64,000 bases of DNA, from positions 1 to 64,000 of the forward strand of contig NZ_SOCP01000006.1 of NCBI RefSeq assembly GCF_004364325.1, written 5' to 3'. This DNA is from Actinophytocola oryzae. Its GTDB lineage: Bacteria; Actinomycetota; Actinomycetes; Mycobacteriales; Pseudonocardiaceae. The translations under genes were made by a program, and so were the position numbers. The stretch's first letter is position 1; each line of letters starts with the position of its first letter. This document shows positions 49,557 through 59,750 of the stretch, in pieces. A model generated the notes under the pieces. It was given only the letters and a program-made list of their open reading frames with translations, was not told where the DNA came from and ran no database searches.

Positions 49557-50801
49557 ATGGACGACGACCACGGTTACCGGGTGTCGAACCCCGTTACCGA
49601 GAGGGTGGACTGTGTCCCGACCATGACAGCCAACGCCGTTGTAAGCCCGATACCGAGCCATGACGGCTCCACCACGACCGAAGGCCCCGTCGCGACGATG
49701 GTGCGGCTCGTGCGTGAGAGCTTTGCCGTCGTGGAGCCACACTCCGACAAGGTCGCGGAGCTGTTCTACGCCACGTTGTTCAGCATCGCCCCTGCGGCAC
49801 GCGAGTTGTTCCCCGTGAACATGGAGGTCCAGCGCTCTCGGTTGTTACGTGCGCTGGTCCACATCGTGCAGATGGTCGACAGGCCGGACGACCTGATGCC
49901 GTTCCTGTGGCAGCTGGGGCGCGACCACCGCAAGTTCGGCGTGGTCACCCAGCACTACGAGGCCGTGGGCATGGCACTCATCTCGGGTGTGAAGGCGTAC
50001 GCGGGCAACGTCTGGACCAACGACGTCGAGCGCGCCTGGGCCGAGGCCTACACGATCATGGCCCGCGCGATGCTGGAGTCGTCCAACTCGGAGGACGGTC
50101 CGGCGTGGTGGAACGGCACGGTCGTGGAACGCCACCGCCTGACCCGCGACCTGGCGGTGGTGCGGGTGATGCCGGACTACCCGATCCCCTACCAGCCGGG
50201 CCAGTACCTGAGCGTCGAGGTACCGCAGCGACCACGCATGTGGCGGTACTTCACCCCGGCCACGGCGCCGAGGGAAGACGGCCTGCTGGAGTTCCACATC
50301 AGATCGGTCGAAGGCGGCTGGGTCTCGAGGGCGATGGTCGCCCACGGCGAGATAGGTGACGTCTGGCGCATAGGCCCGCCGATGGGCCGCCTGGCGGTGG
50401 ACCGCGAGTCGGGCCGGGATGTGCTGATGGTCGCGGGCGGGACGGGCATCGCGCCGATGCGTTCGATCATCGACTACCTGTCCCAGTGGGGCGAGAACCC
50501 GCGGGTGCACGTGTTCTACGGGGGCAGGTACCGCCAGGACCTGTACGACCTGGAGAACCTGCGAGTGGTGGCGGCGAGCAACCCGTGGTTGCAGGTGGTG
50601 CCGGTGCTGGAGGCGGACTCCACGCCCCCGACCGCCGAACACGGCACCCTGGCCGACGTGGTGACCCGCTACGGCGCCTGGCCGAACCATGACGTGCTGG
50701 TGTCGGGCTCTCCGGGGATGGTCCGCTCGACGGTGTCGCGGATGCTGGTGACGGGCACGTCCCTGGACCGCATCATGTACGACCCGTTCACAGTGGACTA
50801 G
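49557..50801 (+). CDS. Globin-FAD/NAD(P) reductase (flavohemoprotein-like)
   Basis: A protein of about 414 residues. A globin domain (about 50-185) has H124 in the GRDHRKFGV segment as likely haem ligand. A FAD domain follows with PGQYLSVEV and RMWRYFTPAT, and a NAD(P) domain with MVAGGTGIAP and LVSGSPGMV. It could act as a nitric oxide dioxygenase; the Y-S FAD motif is changed to Y-F-T. Equivalent to the globin-reductase next to clpB in mycobacteria (from memory). Start unsure: ATG 49557 or ATG 49623. Stop shared with the convergent gene through CTAG. Confidence 0.88.
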   Translation: MDDDHGYRVSNPVTERVDCVPTMTANAVVSPIPSHDGSTTTEGPVATMVRLVRESFAVVEPHSDKVAELFYATLFSIAPAARELFPVNMEVQRSRLLRALVHIVQMVDRPDDLMPFLWQLGRDHRKFGVVTQHYEAVGMALISGVKAYAGNVWTNDVERAWAEAYTIMARAMLESSNSEDGPAWWNGTVVERHRLTRDLAVVRVMPDYPIPYQPGQYLSVEVPQRPRMWRYFTPATAPREDGLLEFHIRSVEGGWVSRAMVAHGEIGDVWRIGPPMGRLAVDRESGRDVLMVAGGTGIAPMRSIIDYLSQWGENPRVHVFYGGRYRQDLYDLENLRVVAASNPWLQVVPVLEADSTPPTAEHGTLADVVTRYGAWPNHDVLVSGSPGMVRSTVSRMLVTGTSLDRIMYDPFTVD

Positions 50802-51934
50802 TCCTCGTACTCGTCATCCCCGATGACCTGGGGCGCGGTCAACACGTCACTCCCGAACATCTCCTCGGCGTCGGACTCCATCAGCACCTTCCGCCGGTGC
50901 TCGGCGTCCTCGTCGTCCTTGCCGCGACCACCGGTGGGCCCGCCCATGGGCGCGAGCCCGCCGGACCGGGCTCCGGCAGCGGCCTGCGCGGCTCTCCGGG
51001 CGGCGGCCTCCTGCGCTGGAAGGGGTCCGACCCCGGCGCCGGGCCCACGCGACTCGCCGCCGAGTCCGCGGCCAGGTCCCCAGCCGCCAGCGGTCCCCCG
51101 AGGTCCGAACCCACCCGTGGGCGCGCCACCGACGAAGCCTGGTCCGCCGGACACGGGCGAGGGCTCGCCGGGTCGCGGATAGGTGACGCCTGGCAGCGGA
51201 GTCGGCCGGTAGTCGTTGGGTGTGGTCTGAGAGCCAGCGGGGCCGGTGGGTCCACTCGGGAACTCGCCGACGGGCAGCCGGCGAGGGCCGTCGACTCGAC
51301 CGGTGTCCCCGGGTCGAGGAGGGTCTCCGGGGCCGTTCTGTCGAGGTTCCCCCGCGCCGGGAACGGGATCCCTGGACCTGATGACATCCGACGGCCCGTT
51401 CACGGAAACATCCCCACCGGACCGATCCGACGTGTGGTACTCCTGCGGCAGGTTCGTCTCGTTGTAGTGGCTCGCCCCGTCGTAGGCCCGGAAGACCGCG
51501 AGGTTGTTCTGCGCGTCGTCCTGGTAACGCGCAACGGCCTCGTCGTGATCGACATCGAACGGGAACTTCTCGTCCAGGGAAGGCTGAGGCGGATCCGAGA
51601 TCGGACGGACACTGTTGACCGCCCTGTTGAACGAGTCGATCTGGCGGTAAAGAAGATCCTGGGCGTGTCCGAGCTTGTCCGCGTTCTCCAGTGCTCGTTC
51701 CGCCAGCGGCATCGCCGCACCGTACGCACCGGCACTGGCTTCACCGTGCCAACCGGTCCTGATGGTGTTGGCCAACGACCTGATCAGGTCGGCTCGCTCG
51801 GCTTCCTTCGACTGCTCACCACCGGTTTCGTCATGCTCGTTGCGCAGTGACCACGTGCCTTCGCCTTCGGTGAGCTGGCGGTAGATCTCGGCCGGGGTCA
51901 AAAAAGGAACGTACCCACCCTCATGCGCGGTCAT
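50798..51934 (-). CDS. PPE/WXG-like type VII secretion substrate
   Basis: A 378-residue protein without a signal peptide. The helical N-domain has TGWHGEASAGAYGAAM (about 60-75), the W-x-G turn. A Pro/Gly-rich middle (about 180-320) precedes an acidic end (SDVLTAPQVIGDDEYED). The plan and tail echo the PPE-like protein at 7544-8740. Preceded by a DUF3558 lipoprotein with ATGA overlap; no EspG gene is present in this second cassette. ATG 51934 follows GGGGGGCGA. Confidence 0.72.
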   Translation of the reverse strand: MTAHEGGYVPFLTPAEIYRQLTEGEGTWSLRNEHDETGGEQSKEAERADLIRSLANTIRTGWHGEASAGAYGAAMPLAERALENADKLGHAQDLLYRQIDSFNRAVNSVRPISDPPQPSLDEKFPFDVDHDEAVARYQDDAQNNLAVFRAYDGASHYNETNLPQEYHTSDRSGGDVSVNGPSDVIRSRDPVPGAGEPRQNGPGDPPRPGDTGRVDGPRRLPVGEFPSGPTGPAGSQTTPNDYRPTPLPGVTYPRPGEPSPVSGGPGFVGGAPTGGFGPRGTAGGWGPGRGLGGESRGPGAGVGPLPAQEAAARRAAQAAAGARSGGLAPMGGPTGGRGKDDEDAEHRRKVLMESDAEEMFGSDVLTAPQVIGDDEYED

Positions 51935-52557
51935 TCGCCCCCCAGCATGGTCCGCATCATCATACTCGCGACCTGTGCCGTGACATCGCACGGATTCTTC
52001 TTGTCGATGTTGTCGTCGGACAGATCCACGCGAACACCGAACACGAGTTGATCCGACACGCCTACCGCCACTGTGCAGTCGTCTCGTGGTTCTTTCGTGT
52101 CGGGGTCGAAGGCAACCGCGGGGTGTCCTTCGATGTCACCGATCTGCTCGAAGTAGGCCCATGCCGAACCGCGCGCTTCCCGGTAGACGGAGCTCAGCCC
52201 ACGTTCGTCTTCTGAGGAGAAGCGAATGTTGGCTGCCCCGTGAGTCTCCGTGTTCTCCCATGCACAGCCCTTGCCGACCGCGTCGTCGAGCGGCTCGCCG
52301 GTCGCCGGGATGTTCAAGGTTCGCGTTTGCTCAGCGGTAAGCGCCTCGCACGGGTTCTGTTCGAACCGCGAGACATCCAGCGGGTCCGCCACCTCCGGAG
52401 CGCCATCGGTCGGGAGATCACCGTCGGAACCGGTATCCCCACTGGTGGATGTCTTCACCGACGAGCCAGGAAAGGGCGACCCGGCACTGGTGGTCGTGCA
52501 GCCGCTCGCCACCGCGAGGGTGAGTGTGGCGACGACGAGAGCAAGTCGAAGTCGCAT
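51931..52557 (-). CDS. DUF3558 family lipoprotein
   Basis: A 208-residue lipoprotein: basic start MRLRLALV, hydrophobic core, lipobox ASGC with Cys20. A Ser/Thr/Asp linker leads to a DUF3558 domain with NPCEALTAEQ, GCAWENT and DDCTVAVGVSD. It is the counterpart of 8751-9359 in the larger cassette. Stop overlaps the next gene's start (ATGA), so the pair is co-translated. Confidence 0.85.
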   Translation of the reverse strand: MRLRLALVVATLTLAVASGCTTTSAGSPFPGSSVKTSTSGDTGSDGDLPTDGAPEVADPLDVSRFEQNPCEALTAEQTRTLNIPATGEPLDDAVGKGCAWENTETHGAANIRFSSEDERGLSSVYREARGSAWAYFEQIGDIEGHPAVAFDPDTKEPRDDCTVAVGVSDQLVFGVRVDLSDDNIDKKNPCDVTAQVASMMMRTMLGGE

Positions 52558-52623
52558 GGTCGGCTCCCTCGTCCCCCTGGCCGGCAGTGATCTGTCGGGC
52601 GCGCTCGGTAGTCGAGGATACGT

Positions 52624-52651
52624 GAAGGGCCCGCGCGGAGGCGGGCCCTTC
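52624..52651. terminator. Hairpin terminator after hspR
   Basis: GAAGGGCCCGC and GCGGGCCCTTC form a perfect 11-bp stem with a 6-base loop, 12 bases past the hspR stop. It separates the heat-shock operon from the DUF3558 gene. Confidence 0.8.
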
Positions 52652-52662
52652 AGTCGATCGGT

Positions 52663-53091
52663 TTACTTCTTGCGGGGTTTCCAGACCACCAGGGCTGTCT
52701 GGCGGGTTACCGGGACCAGTTCGTTCCGGTAGGAGCGGTGGATGGCTGCCGCGGCCTGTTCTGCTGCCGCGTGGACCGCTGCCAGTTCCTGGGTCAGTTC
52801 CGCCAGGTGTTCGCGTAGGGCGTCGACCTCGCGTTCCAGTTCGATTATCCGTTTCACGCCCGCGAGGTTCACGCCCTGTTCCTGTGACAGGCGTTGGACT
52901 TCGCGTAGAAGTGCGATGTCGCGCATCGAGTACCTGCGGCCGCCGCCGGACGTGCGGCCGGGGGAGACCAGGCCCATCCGGTCGTAGCCGCGCAGGGTCT
53001 GGGCGTGTAGGCCGGACAGCTCCGCCGCCACCGAGATCACGAAGACGGGGGTGTCCTCGTCGGCGCCGGGTGGAAACGGGAACCCCTTCAT
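52663..53091 (-). CDS. hspR: Heat-shock repressor HspR (MerR family)
   Basis: A 142-residue MerR-type repressor of the dnaK operon and clpB, acting at HAIR sites, with DnaK as co-repressor in studied species. The helix-turn-helix [22 protein letters not shown] (about 16-37) and [17 protein letters not shown] are followed by a coiled coil (about 85-125). Last gene of dnaK-grpE-dnaJ-hspR, four bases after dnaJ. HAIR-type sites are found upstream of dnaK and clpB in this window. Confidence 0.95.
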   Translation of the reverse strand: MKGFPFPPGADEDTPVFVISVAAELSGLHAQTLRGYDRMGLVSPGRTSGGGRRYSMRDIALLREVQRLSQEQGVNLAGVKRIIELEREVDALREHLAELTQELAAVHAAAEQAAAAIHRSYRNELVPVTRQTALVVWKPRKK

Positions 53092-53095
53092 CAGT

Positions 53096-54289
53096 TCAAC
53101 TCCGTTTCTCCAGCATCGCGGTCAGGTCCGGCCTCGGGTCCTCGCCGGTTGTCGCGTCGGCGTAGGCCTGCAGCGCGGCGCGCGCGGTGTCGTCCAGCTT
53201 GGGCGGGACCTGCACCTGAAGCGTCACCAGCAGGTCGCCCTCCTGACCGTCACGGCGGACGATTCCCTTGCCACGTACCCGAAGGACCCGTCCGCTGGCC
53301 GTGCCGGGTGCCACGCGCAGTGCCACCTTCGCGTCCAGGGTCGGCACCTCCAGTGTGGTGCCCAACGCCAGCTCGCTGAACGTCACGGGGACCTTCAGCG
53401 TCAGATCGTTGCCTGACCGGCCGAAGACCGCGTGCGGGGTCACGTGTACGCGCACGTACAGGTCGCCCGCGTGGGCGCCGCCGGTGCCGGGTTCTCCCTG
53501 GCCCGCCAGGCGGATCCGTTGGTCGTCGTCGACGCCCGCCGGGATCCGCACGGTCAGGGTGCGGGACTTCGTGCTCACGCCGTCGCCGCCGCACTCCGGG
53601 CACGGGTCGTCGACGATCCGGCCCGTCCCACGGCAGTCGCGGCACGGCTCGCTGAACGCGAACGCGCCCTGCGAGCGGCTGACCAGGCCCGCGCCCGCAC
53701 ACGTCGGACACGTGCGGGGCGTGGTGCCCGGCTTGGCACCCGAGCCGTGACACGTGTCGCACGTCGACGGGCTCGACAGGCGCAGCGGCACGGTCGCGCC
53801 CTTCACCGCCTCGACGAAGTCAATCCGGACCTCGGTCTCCACGTCGGCGCCCCTGCGCGGCCGAGTGGCCGAGGTCTGGCCCCCGCCGCGGCGGCCGAAC
53901 AGGTTGCCCAGCAGGTCGCTGATGCCGCCGCCACCGGCCGCACCCGCGTTGGCCGCCTGCTGACCGCCGAACAGGTCGCTGAAGTCGAAGTTCCCGCCGG
54001 TGCCGCCGCCGCTGCCGAAGCCACCGAAGCCGCCCGGACGGAACCCGCCGGAGCCGAAGAGCCGGCGGGCCTCGTCGTACTGCTTGCGCTTCTCGGGGTC
54101 GCCGAGCACGCCGTAGGCCTCGGACACGGCCTTGAACCGTGCCTCGGCCGCCGCGTTGCCCGGGTTGGCGTCCGGGTGCAGCTCGCGTGCGAGCTTGCGG
54201 TACGCCTTCTTGATCTCTGGTTCGCCCGCGTCGGACGAGACGCCCAACTCGCGGTAGAAGTCCTTGTCGATCCAGTCCCTCGCACTCAC
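53096..54289 (-). CDS. dnaJ: Chaperone DnaJ (Hsp40)
   Basis: Co-chaperone that delivers clients to DnaK and stimulates its ATPase. 397 residues: J domain about 10-73 with HPD (38-40), Gly/Phe-rich linker, then four CxxCxGxG zinc repeats ([32 protein letters not shown]), and two client-binding beta domains. It is the DnaJ1 type of actinobacteria, with the [12 protein letters not shown] start. Twenty-one bases after grpE. Confidence 0.96.
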   Translation of the reverse strand: MSARDWIDKDFYRELGVSSDAGEPEIKKAYRKLARELHPDANPGNAAAEARFKAVSEAYGVLGDPEKRKQYDEARRLFGSGGFRPGGFGGFGSGGGTGGNFDFSDLFGGQQAANAGAAGGGGISDLLGNLFGRRGGGQTSATRPRRGADVETEVRIDFVEAVKGATVPLRLSSPSTCDTCHGSGAKPGTTPRTCPTCAGAGLVSRSQGAFAFSEPCRDCRGTGRIVDDPCPECGGDGVSTKSRTLTVRIPAGVDDDQRIRLAGQGEPGTGGAHAGDLYVRVHVTPHAVFGRSGNDLTLKVPVTFSELALGTTLEVPTLDAKVALRVAPGTASGRVLRVRGKGIVRRDGQEGDLLVTLQVQVPPKLDDTARAALQAYADATTGEDPRPDLTAMLEKRS

Positions 54290-54310
54290 CGGACGTCCCC
54301 TCCCCTCTGC

Positions 54311-55015
54311 TCAGTCCTTGTCGGCGGAAGTGCCGTCCGGGTTGTTGGGGTCGTACCACTCACTGCTGGGCATACCCTCTTCCGAAACCGAGACCGGAGC
54401 GGCGGGCTCGTGGTCCGTGACGGCGACGAGCGCGGCCCGCACGACCCGGTCGCCGAAGCGGTAACCGCGGCGGAGCACCGCGGTCACCGTCGGGCCTGCG
54501 ACGTCCGGCGACGTGTCGTGCTGGACCGCCTCGTGCACGGACGGGTCGAACGCCTCGCCGTCGTGCCCGAACGACTCCAGCCCGACACGCTCCAGCGTCG
54601 CGACGAGCTTGTCGGCCACCGCCTTGAACGCACCGGTCAGGTCGCCGTGCTGCGAAGCGCGCTCGATGTCGTCGAGCACGGACAGCAGCTCGGTCGCGAC
54701 AGACGCCTTCGCGCCGTTGACCACGGCCTCCCGGTCGCGGTCGATCCGCTTGCGGTAGTTGGCGTACTCCGCCTGCAGTCGCTGCAGGTCGGCGGTCCGC
54801 TCGTCCAGCTGTGCCTTCAGCTCTGCTTCCTGACTCGGGACGGCCTCCAGCACCTCGTCGTCGGGTGTGACGGCCAGCTCGGGCTCCGGCGCACCGAACC
54901 CCGCCTCCGGTGCGGTCTCAGCACGGACCTCACCGGTCTCCGGGTCGATGCGCCGCCGGTCACGCACCACGACTCGCGGCTCCTCTCCGTGATCGTCGGA
55001 CTTGGACGAACTCAC
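54311..55015 (-). CDS. grpE: Nucleotide exchange factor GrpE
   Basis: Exchanges ADP for ATP on DnaK. 234 residues: an acidic, divergent N-terminus, a long coiled coil (about 60-110: [22 protein letters not shown]), then the DELLSVLDD-like helix and a beta wing ending [21 protein letters not shown] 55015 overlaps the dnaK stop in GTGA. The C-terminus extends about 35 residues beyond the core. Confidence 0.95.
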   Translation of the reverse strand: MSSSKSDDHGEEPRVVVRDRRRIDPETGEVRAETAPEAGFGAPEPELAVTPDDEVLEAVPSQEAELKAQLDERTADLQRLQAEYANYRKRIDRDREAVVNGAKASVATELLSVLDDIERASQHGDLTGAFKAVADKLVATLERVGLESFGHDGEAFDPSVHEAVQHDTSPDVAGPTVTAVLRRGYRFGDRVVRAALVAVTDHEPAAPVSVSEEGMPSSEWYDPNNPDGTSADKD

Positions 55016-56868
55016 TTCTTGTCCTCGTCGACGATCTCGGCGTCCACGACGTCCTCGGCGCCCGGCGTCGCGTTGGCCTGCTGCTCGCCGCCGGCCTGTG
55101 CGCCTGCGCCTGCGTCCTGCGTCGCACCGGTCTGCGCGTAGATCGCGGAGCCCATCGCCTGCGACTCGGTCGCGAGCTTCTCCATCGCGGTCTTGATGGC
55201 CGGGATGTCGGTGCCCTTCAGCGACTCCTGCGCGTCCTTGATCGCGAGGTTGACCTTCTCCTTGATGTCGGCCGGGATCTTGTCGTCGTTCTCCTTGACG
55301 AACTTCTCCGTCTGGTAGACGAGCGTCTCGGCCTGGTTGCGGACCTCGGCCTCCTCGCGGCGCTGCTTGTCCTCCTCGGCGTGCGCCTCGGCGTCCTTGA
55401 CCATGCGGTCGATGTCCTCCTTCGGCAGCGCGGAGCCGCCGGTGATGGTCATCGACTGTTCCTTGCCGGTGCCGAGGTCCTTCGCGCTGACGTGCACGAT
55501 GCCGTTCGCGTCGATGTCGAAGGTGACCTCGATCTGCGGCACGCCACGCGGTGCCGGCGGGATGCCGGTGAGGTCGAAGGTGCCCAGCTTCTTGTTGTGC
55601 ACCGCGATCTCGCGCTCACCCTGGAAGACCTGGATGCCGACCGTGGTCTGGCCGTCGTCCGCGGTGGAGAAGATCTCCGACCGCTTGGTCGGGATGGTCG
55701 TGTTGCGCTCGATGAGCTTGGTGAACACGCCGCCCTTGGTCTCGATACCCAGCGACAGCGGGGTGACGTCCAGCAGCAGGACGTCCTTGACCTCGCCCTT
55801 GAGCACACCGGCCTGCAGCGCCGCGCCGATGGCGACGACCTCGTCCGGGTTCACGCCCTTGTTCGGCTCCTGGCCGCCCGTCAGCTCCTTGACCAGGTCG
55901 GTCACGGCAGGCATGCGGGTCGAGCCACCCACGAGCACCACGTGGTCGATGTCGCCGACCTTGATGCTGGCGTCCTTGATCACGTTGTTGAACGGCGCGC
56001 GGGTGCGGTCGAGCAGGTCGCTGGTGATCCGCTGGAACTCGGCACGGGACAGCGTCTCGTCGAGGAACAGCGGGTTCTTGTCCGAGTCGACCGTGATGTA
56101 GGGCAGGTTGATGTTCGCGCTGTTCGAGCTGGACAGCTCGATCTTCGCCTTCTCCGCTGCCTCACGGATGCGCTGGAGCGCCATCTTGTCCTTGGTGAGG
56201 TCGATACCCGAGGACTGCTTGAACTTGTCGACCAGCCAGTCGACGATCCGCTGGTCCCAGTCGTCGCCACCGAGGTGGTTGTCACCGGAGGTCGCACGGA
56301 CCTCGACCACGCCCTCGCCGATCTCCAGCAGCGACACGTCGAACGTGCCACCACCGAGGTCGAACACGAGGATGGTCTGCTCCTTCTCGCCCTTGTCCAG
56401 GCCGTAGGCGAGCGCCGCCGCGGTCGGCTCGTTCACGATCCGCAGCACGTTCAGGCCCGCGATCTGCCCGGCTTCCTTGGTGGCCTGCCGCTGTGCGTCC
56501 TCGAAGTACGCCGGGACGGTGATGACCGCGTCCGTGATGGGCTCGCCCAGGTAGGCCTCGGCGTCCCGCTTCAGCTTCATCAGCACACGGGCGCTGATCT
56601 CCTGCGGGCTGTACTTCTTGCCGTCGATCTCCGTGGTCCAGTCGGTGCCCATGTGCCGCTTGACCGAACGGACCGTACGGTCCACGTTCGTGACGGCCTG
56701 GTTCTTCGCCGGCTGGCCCGTCAGCACCTCGCCGTTCTTGGCGAAGGCGACGATGGACGGGGTCGTCCGCGAACCCTCGGAGTTGGCGATCACCGTCGGC
56801 TCACCGCCCTCGAGGACAGCGACGACGGAGTTGGTCGTCCCCAGGTCGATTCCGACCGCTCGCGCCAT
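55012..56868 (-). CDS. dnaK: Chaperone DnaK (Hsp70)
   Basis: ATP-driven chaperone, 618 residues. ATPase domain about 1-365: [11 protein letters not shown] near the start, [27 protein letters not shown]. Linker [15 protein letters not shown], substrate domain about 375-490, lid, and an acidic C-terminus ending [13 protein letters not shown] 56868 follows GGAGGAAACCAA. Two HAIR sites lie upstream, so repression by HspR is expected. Confidence 0.97.
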   Translation of the reverse strand: MARAVGIDLGTTNSVVAVLEGGEPTVIANSEGSRTTPSIVAFAKNGEVLTGQPAKNQAVTNVDRTVRSVKRHMGTDWTTEIDGKKYSPQEISARVLMKLKRDAEAYLGEPITDAVITVPAYFEDAQRQATKEAGQIAGLNVLRIVNEPTAAALAYGLDKGEKEQTILVFDLGGGTFDVSLLEIGEGVVEVRATSGDNHLGGDDWDQRIVDWLVDKFKQSSGIDLTKDKMALQRIREAAEKAKIELSSSNSANINLPYITVDSDKNPLFLDETLSRAEFQRITSDLLDRTRAPFNNVIKDASIKVGDIDHVVLVGGSTRMPAVTDLVKELTGGQEPNKGVNPDEVVAIGAALQAGVLKGEVKDVLLLDVTPLSLGIETKGGVFTKLIERNTTIPTKRSEIFSTADDGQTTVGIQVFQGEREIAVHNKKLGTFDLTGIPPAPRGVPQIEVTFDIDANGIVHVSAKDLGTGKEQSMTITGGSALPKEDIDRMVKDAEAHAEEDKQRREEAEVRNQAETLVYQTEKFVKENDDKIPADIKEKVNLAIKDAQESLKGTDIPAIKTAMEKLATESQAMGSAIYAQTGATQDAGAGAQAGGEQQANATPGAEDVVDAEIVDEDKK

Positions 56869-56900
56869 TTGGTTTCCTCCTGCTTTCTGCTCCTGTGTGA

Positions 56901-56976
56901 GTTGAGTGGCTCCCACTCAAGTCTGCCTCCGGGGTGGATCACCCGTCAAACCAGACTTGAGCCCCTGACACTCAAC
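56901..56976. promoter_or_regulatory. Two HAIR-type HspR operators of the dnaK operon
   Basis: Site 1: GTTGAGT-N7-ACTCAAG at 56901-56921. Site 2: CTTGAGC-N7-ACTCAAC at 56956-56976. Each differs from the HAIR consensus CTTGAGT-N7-ACTCAAG by one or two bases. Their starts are 55 bp apart, with site 1 ending 33 bases before dnaK's start codon. Confidence 0.93.
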
Positions 56977-57017
56977 CTTCCTGATCCTCCCAACGAGCGG
57001 GGGGCACCACGTGTTCC

Positions 57018-57731
57018 CTAGACCGGCTTCAAACTGACAGTGCCGCTGTCGGCGCTGAGGCTGATCTTGGGCCCGACATCGCCGTCGCCCAGGTCGTTGG
57101 TGATGTTTTCGCCTTCGTCGGTCTGGATGTCGACCTGGTACTCGGCGTCCGGCACGGTCACGTCGATGTTGCCGCTCTCCGTGTTCGCGGTCACGTCGGC
57201 GGCGTCCGTGAGCCCGATCTCAACGTTGCCGGACTCTGCCTTCGCGACGACCGCGCCCCCGATCCCGGACAGCGTGACGTTGCCGGACTGGGCGGAGGCG
57301 TTCACCTCACCGGCCACGTCCCGGATCGTCACGTCCCCCGACTCGGCCTCGACGTTGGCACTGGCGACACCCGTCAACTCGATGTTCCCGGAGTCGAGGT
57401 GCCCGCTGACCTTGGCGCCCTTGGGCACGGTCACGTCGTAGCTCACGGAGCAGCCGGGATCGGCGCACGCCTCGAGCACAAGCGCGTCGCCGTCCAACCG
57501 GTAGGTCTTGCCCGGCATGTCGTTCCGGTAGCCGACGGTGCGCCGGACCTCGAACGAGTCGCCCACCCTGATCTTGACGTCACCGGAGTCGTTGGCGAAC
57601 CGCACCTCGCTCACGGCCCTGCCGAACGACTCCTGGTCGGTGAACTGGTTGCGCGCTCCCCAGTCGCACGCAGTCAACAACAGACCCCCGGACAGGATCG
57701 TGATCCCGGCCACCACGTGCTTGATCCCCAT
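57018..57731 (-). CDS. DUF4097-type beta-repeat lipoprotein
   Basis: A 237-residue lipoprotein: signal with lipobox LLTAC (Cys22), then a repeating beta helix made of SGNI/SGDV-type turns (SGDVKIRVG, SGNIELTG, SGDVTIRD, SGNVTLSG, SGNVEIGL, SGNIDVTV), the DUF4097/DUF4098 adhesin-like fold. Function unknown; surface-exposed. It lies 42 bases beyond the second HAIR site, transcribed in the same direction as dnaK, and ends before it. Confidence 0.88.
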   Translation of the reverse strand: MGIKHVVAGITILSGGLLLTACDWGARNQFTDQESFGRAVSEVRFANDSGDVKIRVGDSFEVRRTVGYRNDMPGKTYRLDGDALVLEACADPGCSVSYDVTVPKGAKVSGHLDSGNIELTGVASANVEAESGDVTIRDVAGEVNASAQSGNVTLSGIGGAVVAKAESGNVEIGLTDAADVTANTESGNIDVTVPDAEYQVDIQTDEGENITNDLGDGDVGPKISLSADSGTVSLKPV

Positions 57732-57852
57732 TGCTCCGCCTCCGCTCAGCTTTCCTGTGCGGTACCGAAGCTATGAGGACCGGACCTGCCGAGACATCCG
57801 GGACGCCCCCGAGTCGACCCTGGGGCCACCCCCACCCCCACGTCCCACTGAA

Positions 57853-57868
57853 TGGGAAAGTATTCCCA
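57853..57868. promoter_or_regulatory. Inverted repeat before the MFS gene, probable operator
   Basis: TGGGAA-AGTA-TTCCCA, perfect 6-base arms, lies 31 bases before the MFS start codon. It probably overlaps the promoter; the regulator is not in the window. Confidence 0.55.
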
Positions 57869-57899
57869 ACATTCAGGAGCGGGGGGCTACGGTGCAGGT

Positions 57900-59093
57900 A
57901 TGCGTCGCTGGTTCATCCTCGCCACCGGGCTGACCGCGCAGGCCACCACGTCGAGCTTCCTCTACGGACTCCCGTTCCTGATCCCCGCACTCCAGACGGA
58001 CCACGGCCTGACCCTCACCAAGGCGAGCCTGCTGATCTCGGCGCCGCTGCTCGGCCTCCTCGGCGCGCTCATCGCGTGGGGCGCGGCGGCGGACCGCTTC
58101 GGCGAGCGGAACGTGATGGCGATCGGCCTGGCGCTGACCGGCGTGCTGGTGCTGGTGAGCCTCGCCCTACCGGGATTCGTGCTGTTCGGCGTCGGGCTGC
58201 TGCTGGCAGGCGCCTGCTCGGCGTCGGTGAACGCGGCGAGTGGCCGGGTGGTGCTGGGTTGGTTCAGCGCCCGCGAACGCGGCCTCGCGATGGGCATCCG
58301 GCAGACCGCCCAGCCCCTGGGTGTCGGCATCGCCGCGGCGACACTGCCGCCCATCGCCGCCCACTTCGGCTTCGCGACGGCGGTGGCGCTGCCTGCCGTG
58401 CTGTGCCTGCTGTCCGCGGTGCTGGTGTGGTTCGTGGTGGTGGACCCGCCACGGCCGGAACGAACGGTGTCGGCGGCGGCGTCCCCGTACACCGGCCCGG
58501 TGGGCTGGACGCTGGTCCGCCTGCACACGGCGAGCGCGATGCTGGTCGTGCCCCAGTTCGTGTCGGCGACGTTCGCGGTGACGTACCTGGTGTCGTCGCG
58601 GGGCTGGACCCCGGTGGCGGCAGGTCAGCTGGTGGCCGTGGTCCAGCTGGCGGGTGCGGCGGGCCGCATCCTGGCGGGCGTGTGGTCGGACCGGGTGGCG
58701 AGCCGCATGCGCCCGATGCGGCTCATCGCGGTGTTCGCCCTGGTCACGATGGTCCTGTGGGCCGTTGGCGACGCGCTGGACTCGTGGCTCGCGGTGGCAG
58801 CGCTGGTGGCGACCCTGGTCGTCTCGGTGACCGACAACGGCCTGGCCTTCACCGCGACGGCCGAGCTGGCGGGGCCGTTCTGGGCAGGCCGGGCACTCGG
58901 CGTGCAGAACACGGGCCAGAACGTGACCGCCATGGTCGCCGCGCCACTGTTCAGCACGCTGATCATGGCGTTCGGCTACCCGGTGGCGCTGCTGGTGGCG
59001 GCCGTGTTCCCCGCGGCGGGCACGGTCCTCACCCCGGTGGCGGGCGAGTCAGCGGCGCGTGTCGACGCGGTGGAAGTTGAGGTACGCCCGTGA
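57900..59093 (+). CDS. Major facilitator superfamily transporter
   Basis: A 397-residue, about 12-helix transporter. It has the loop-2/3 motif [12 protein letters not shown] (motif A-like G-x-x-x-D-R form). [20 protein letters not shown] marks TM5, as in CynX/NimT-like or MMR-type subfamilies, and a second half starts after a cytoplasmic loop (about 190-210). Substrate unknown. ATG 57900 has only CAGGT before it. The 3' end overlaps the convergent dcd gene by 45 bases. Confidence 0.9.
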   Translation: MRRWFILATGLTAQATTSSFLYGLPFLIPALQTDHGLTLTKASLLISAPLLGLLGALIAWGAAADRFGERNVMAIGLALTGVLVLVSLALPGFVLFGVGLLLAGACSASVNAASGRVVLGWFSARERGLAMGIRQTAQPLGVGIAAATLPPIAAHFGFATAVALPAVLCLLSAVLVWFVVVDPPRPERTVSAAASPYTGPVGWTLVRLHTASAMLVVPQFVSATFAVTYLVSSRGWTPVAAGQLVAVVQLAGAAGRILAGVWSDRVASRMRPMRLIAVFALVTMVLWAVGDALDSWLAVAALVATLVVSVTDNGLAFTATAELAGPFWAGRALGVQNTGQNVTAMVAAPLFSTLIMAFGYPVALLVAAVFPAAGTVLTPVAGESAARVDAVEVEVRP

Positions 59094-59630
59094 CGGGGTG
59101 GGGCCGCGCTGGCCCTGGTACCTCGAACCGGCCTCACGCGATCCGTAGGGATGCTCGGCCGCGCTGGTGAGCCGGAAGAGGCACAGCTGGCCGATCTTCA
59201 TGCCGGGCCAGAGCGTGATCGGCAGGTTCGCGACGTTGGACAGCTCCAGGGTGATGTGGCCCTGGAAGCCGGGGTCGATGAAACCGGCGGTCGAGTGGGT
59301 GAGCAGGCCCAGGCGTCCGAGCGAGGACTTCCCCTCCAGGCGGCCGGCGAGGTCGTCGGGGAGTTCGACGCCTTCGAAGGTGGACCCGAGGACGAACTCG
59401 CCCGGGTGCAGGACGAAGGGCTCGTCGTCGGCGGTCTCGACCAGGGTCGTCAGGTCGTCCTGCTGCTGGCGGGGGTCGATGTGCGTGTACTTGGTGTTGT
59501 TGAACACCCGGAAGAACCGGTCCAGTCGGATGTCGATACTGGACGGCTGGATCATCACCTCGTCAAGGGGATCGACCTTGAGCCGGCCGGAGGCCAGCTC
59601 TTTGCGCAGATCGCCATCGCTCAACAACAC
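59049..59630 (-). CDS. dcd: dCTP deaminase (dUMP-forming type)
   Basis: Nucleotide metabolism: makes dUMP (bifunctional, in actinobacteria) or dUTP from dCTP. 193 residues; trimer fold. [12 protein letters not shown] start, [11 protein letters not shown] near 27-37, [23 protein letters not shown] with the catalytic Glu of the family nearby (LEGKSS), and GQLCLFRL. The bifunctional form is inferred from the phylum. Only 46 bases before the tRNA-Gly. Confidence 0.95.
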   Translation of the reverse strand: MLLSDGDLRKELASGRLKVDPLDEVMIQPSSIDIRLDRFFRVFNNTKYTHIDPRQQQDDLTTLVETADDEPFVLHPGEFVLGSTFEGVELPDDLAGRLEGKSSLGRLGLLTHSTAGFIDPGFQGHITLELSNVANLPITLWPGMKIGQLCLFRLTSAAEHPYGSREAGSRYQGQRGPTPSRAYLNFHRVDTRR

Positions 59631-59676
59631 CCGCCCACCCTAGCGAGAGCGCGCCATGTAAGCTCGGTCCCACTCT

Positions 59677-59750
59677 GCGGATGTAGTTCAATGGTAGAAC
59701 ATCAGCTTCCCAAGCTGAGAACGCGGGTTCGATTCCCGTCATCCGCTCCA
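59677..59750 (+). tRNA. tRNA-Gly (anticodon CCC)
   Basis: The acceptor arms GCGGATG (59677-59683) and CATCCGC (59740-59746) pair fully. The anticodon stem TCAGC/GCTGA encloses TTCCCAA, giving CCC, which reads GGG. The T arm is CGGGTTCGATTCCCG. Discriminator T, and CCA is encoded (59748-59750). Its 3' half probably served as the integration site of the adjacent island. Confidence 0.95.
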
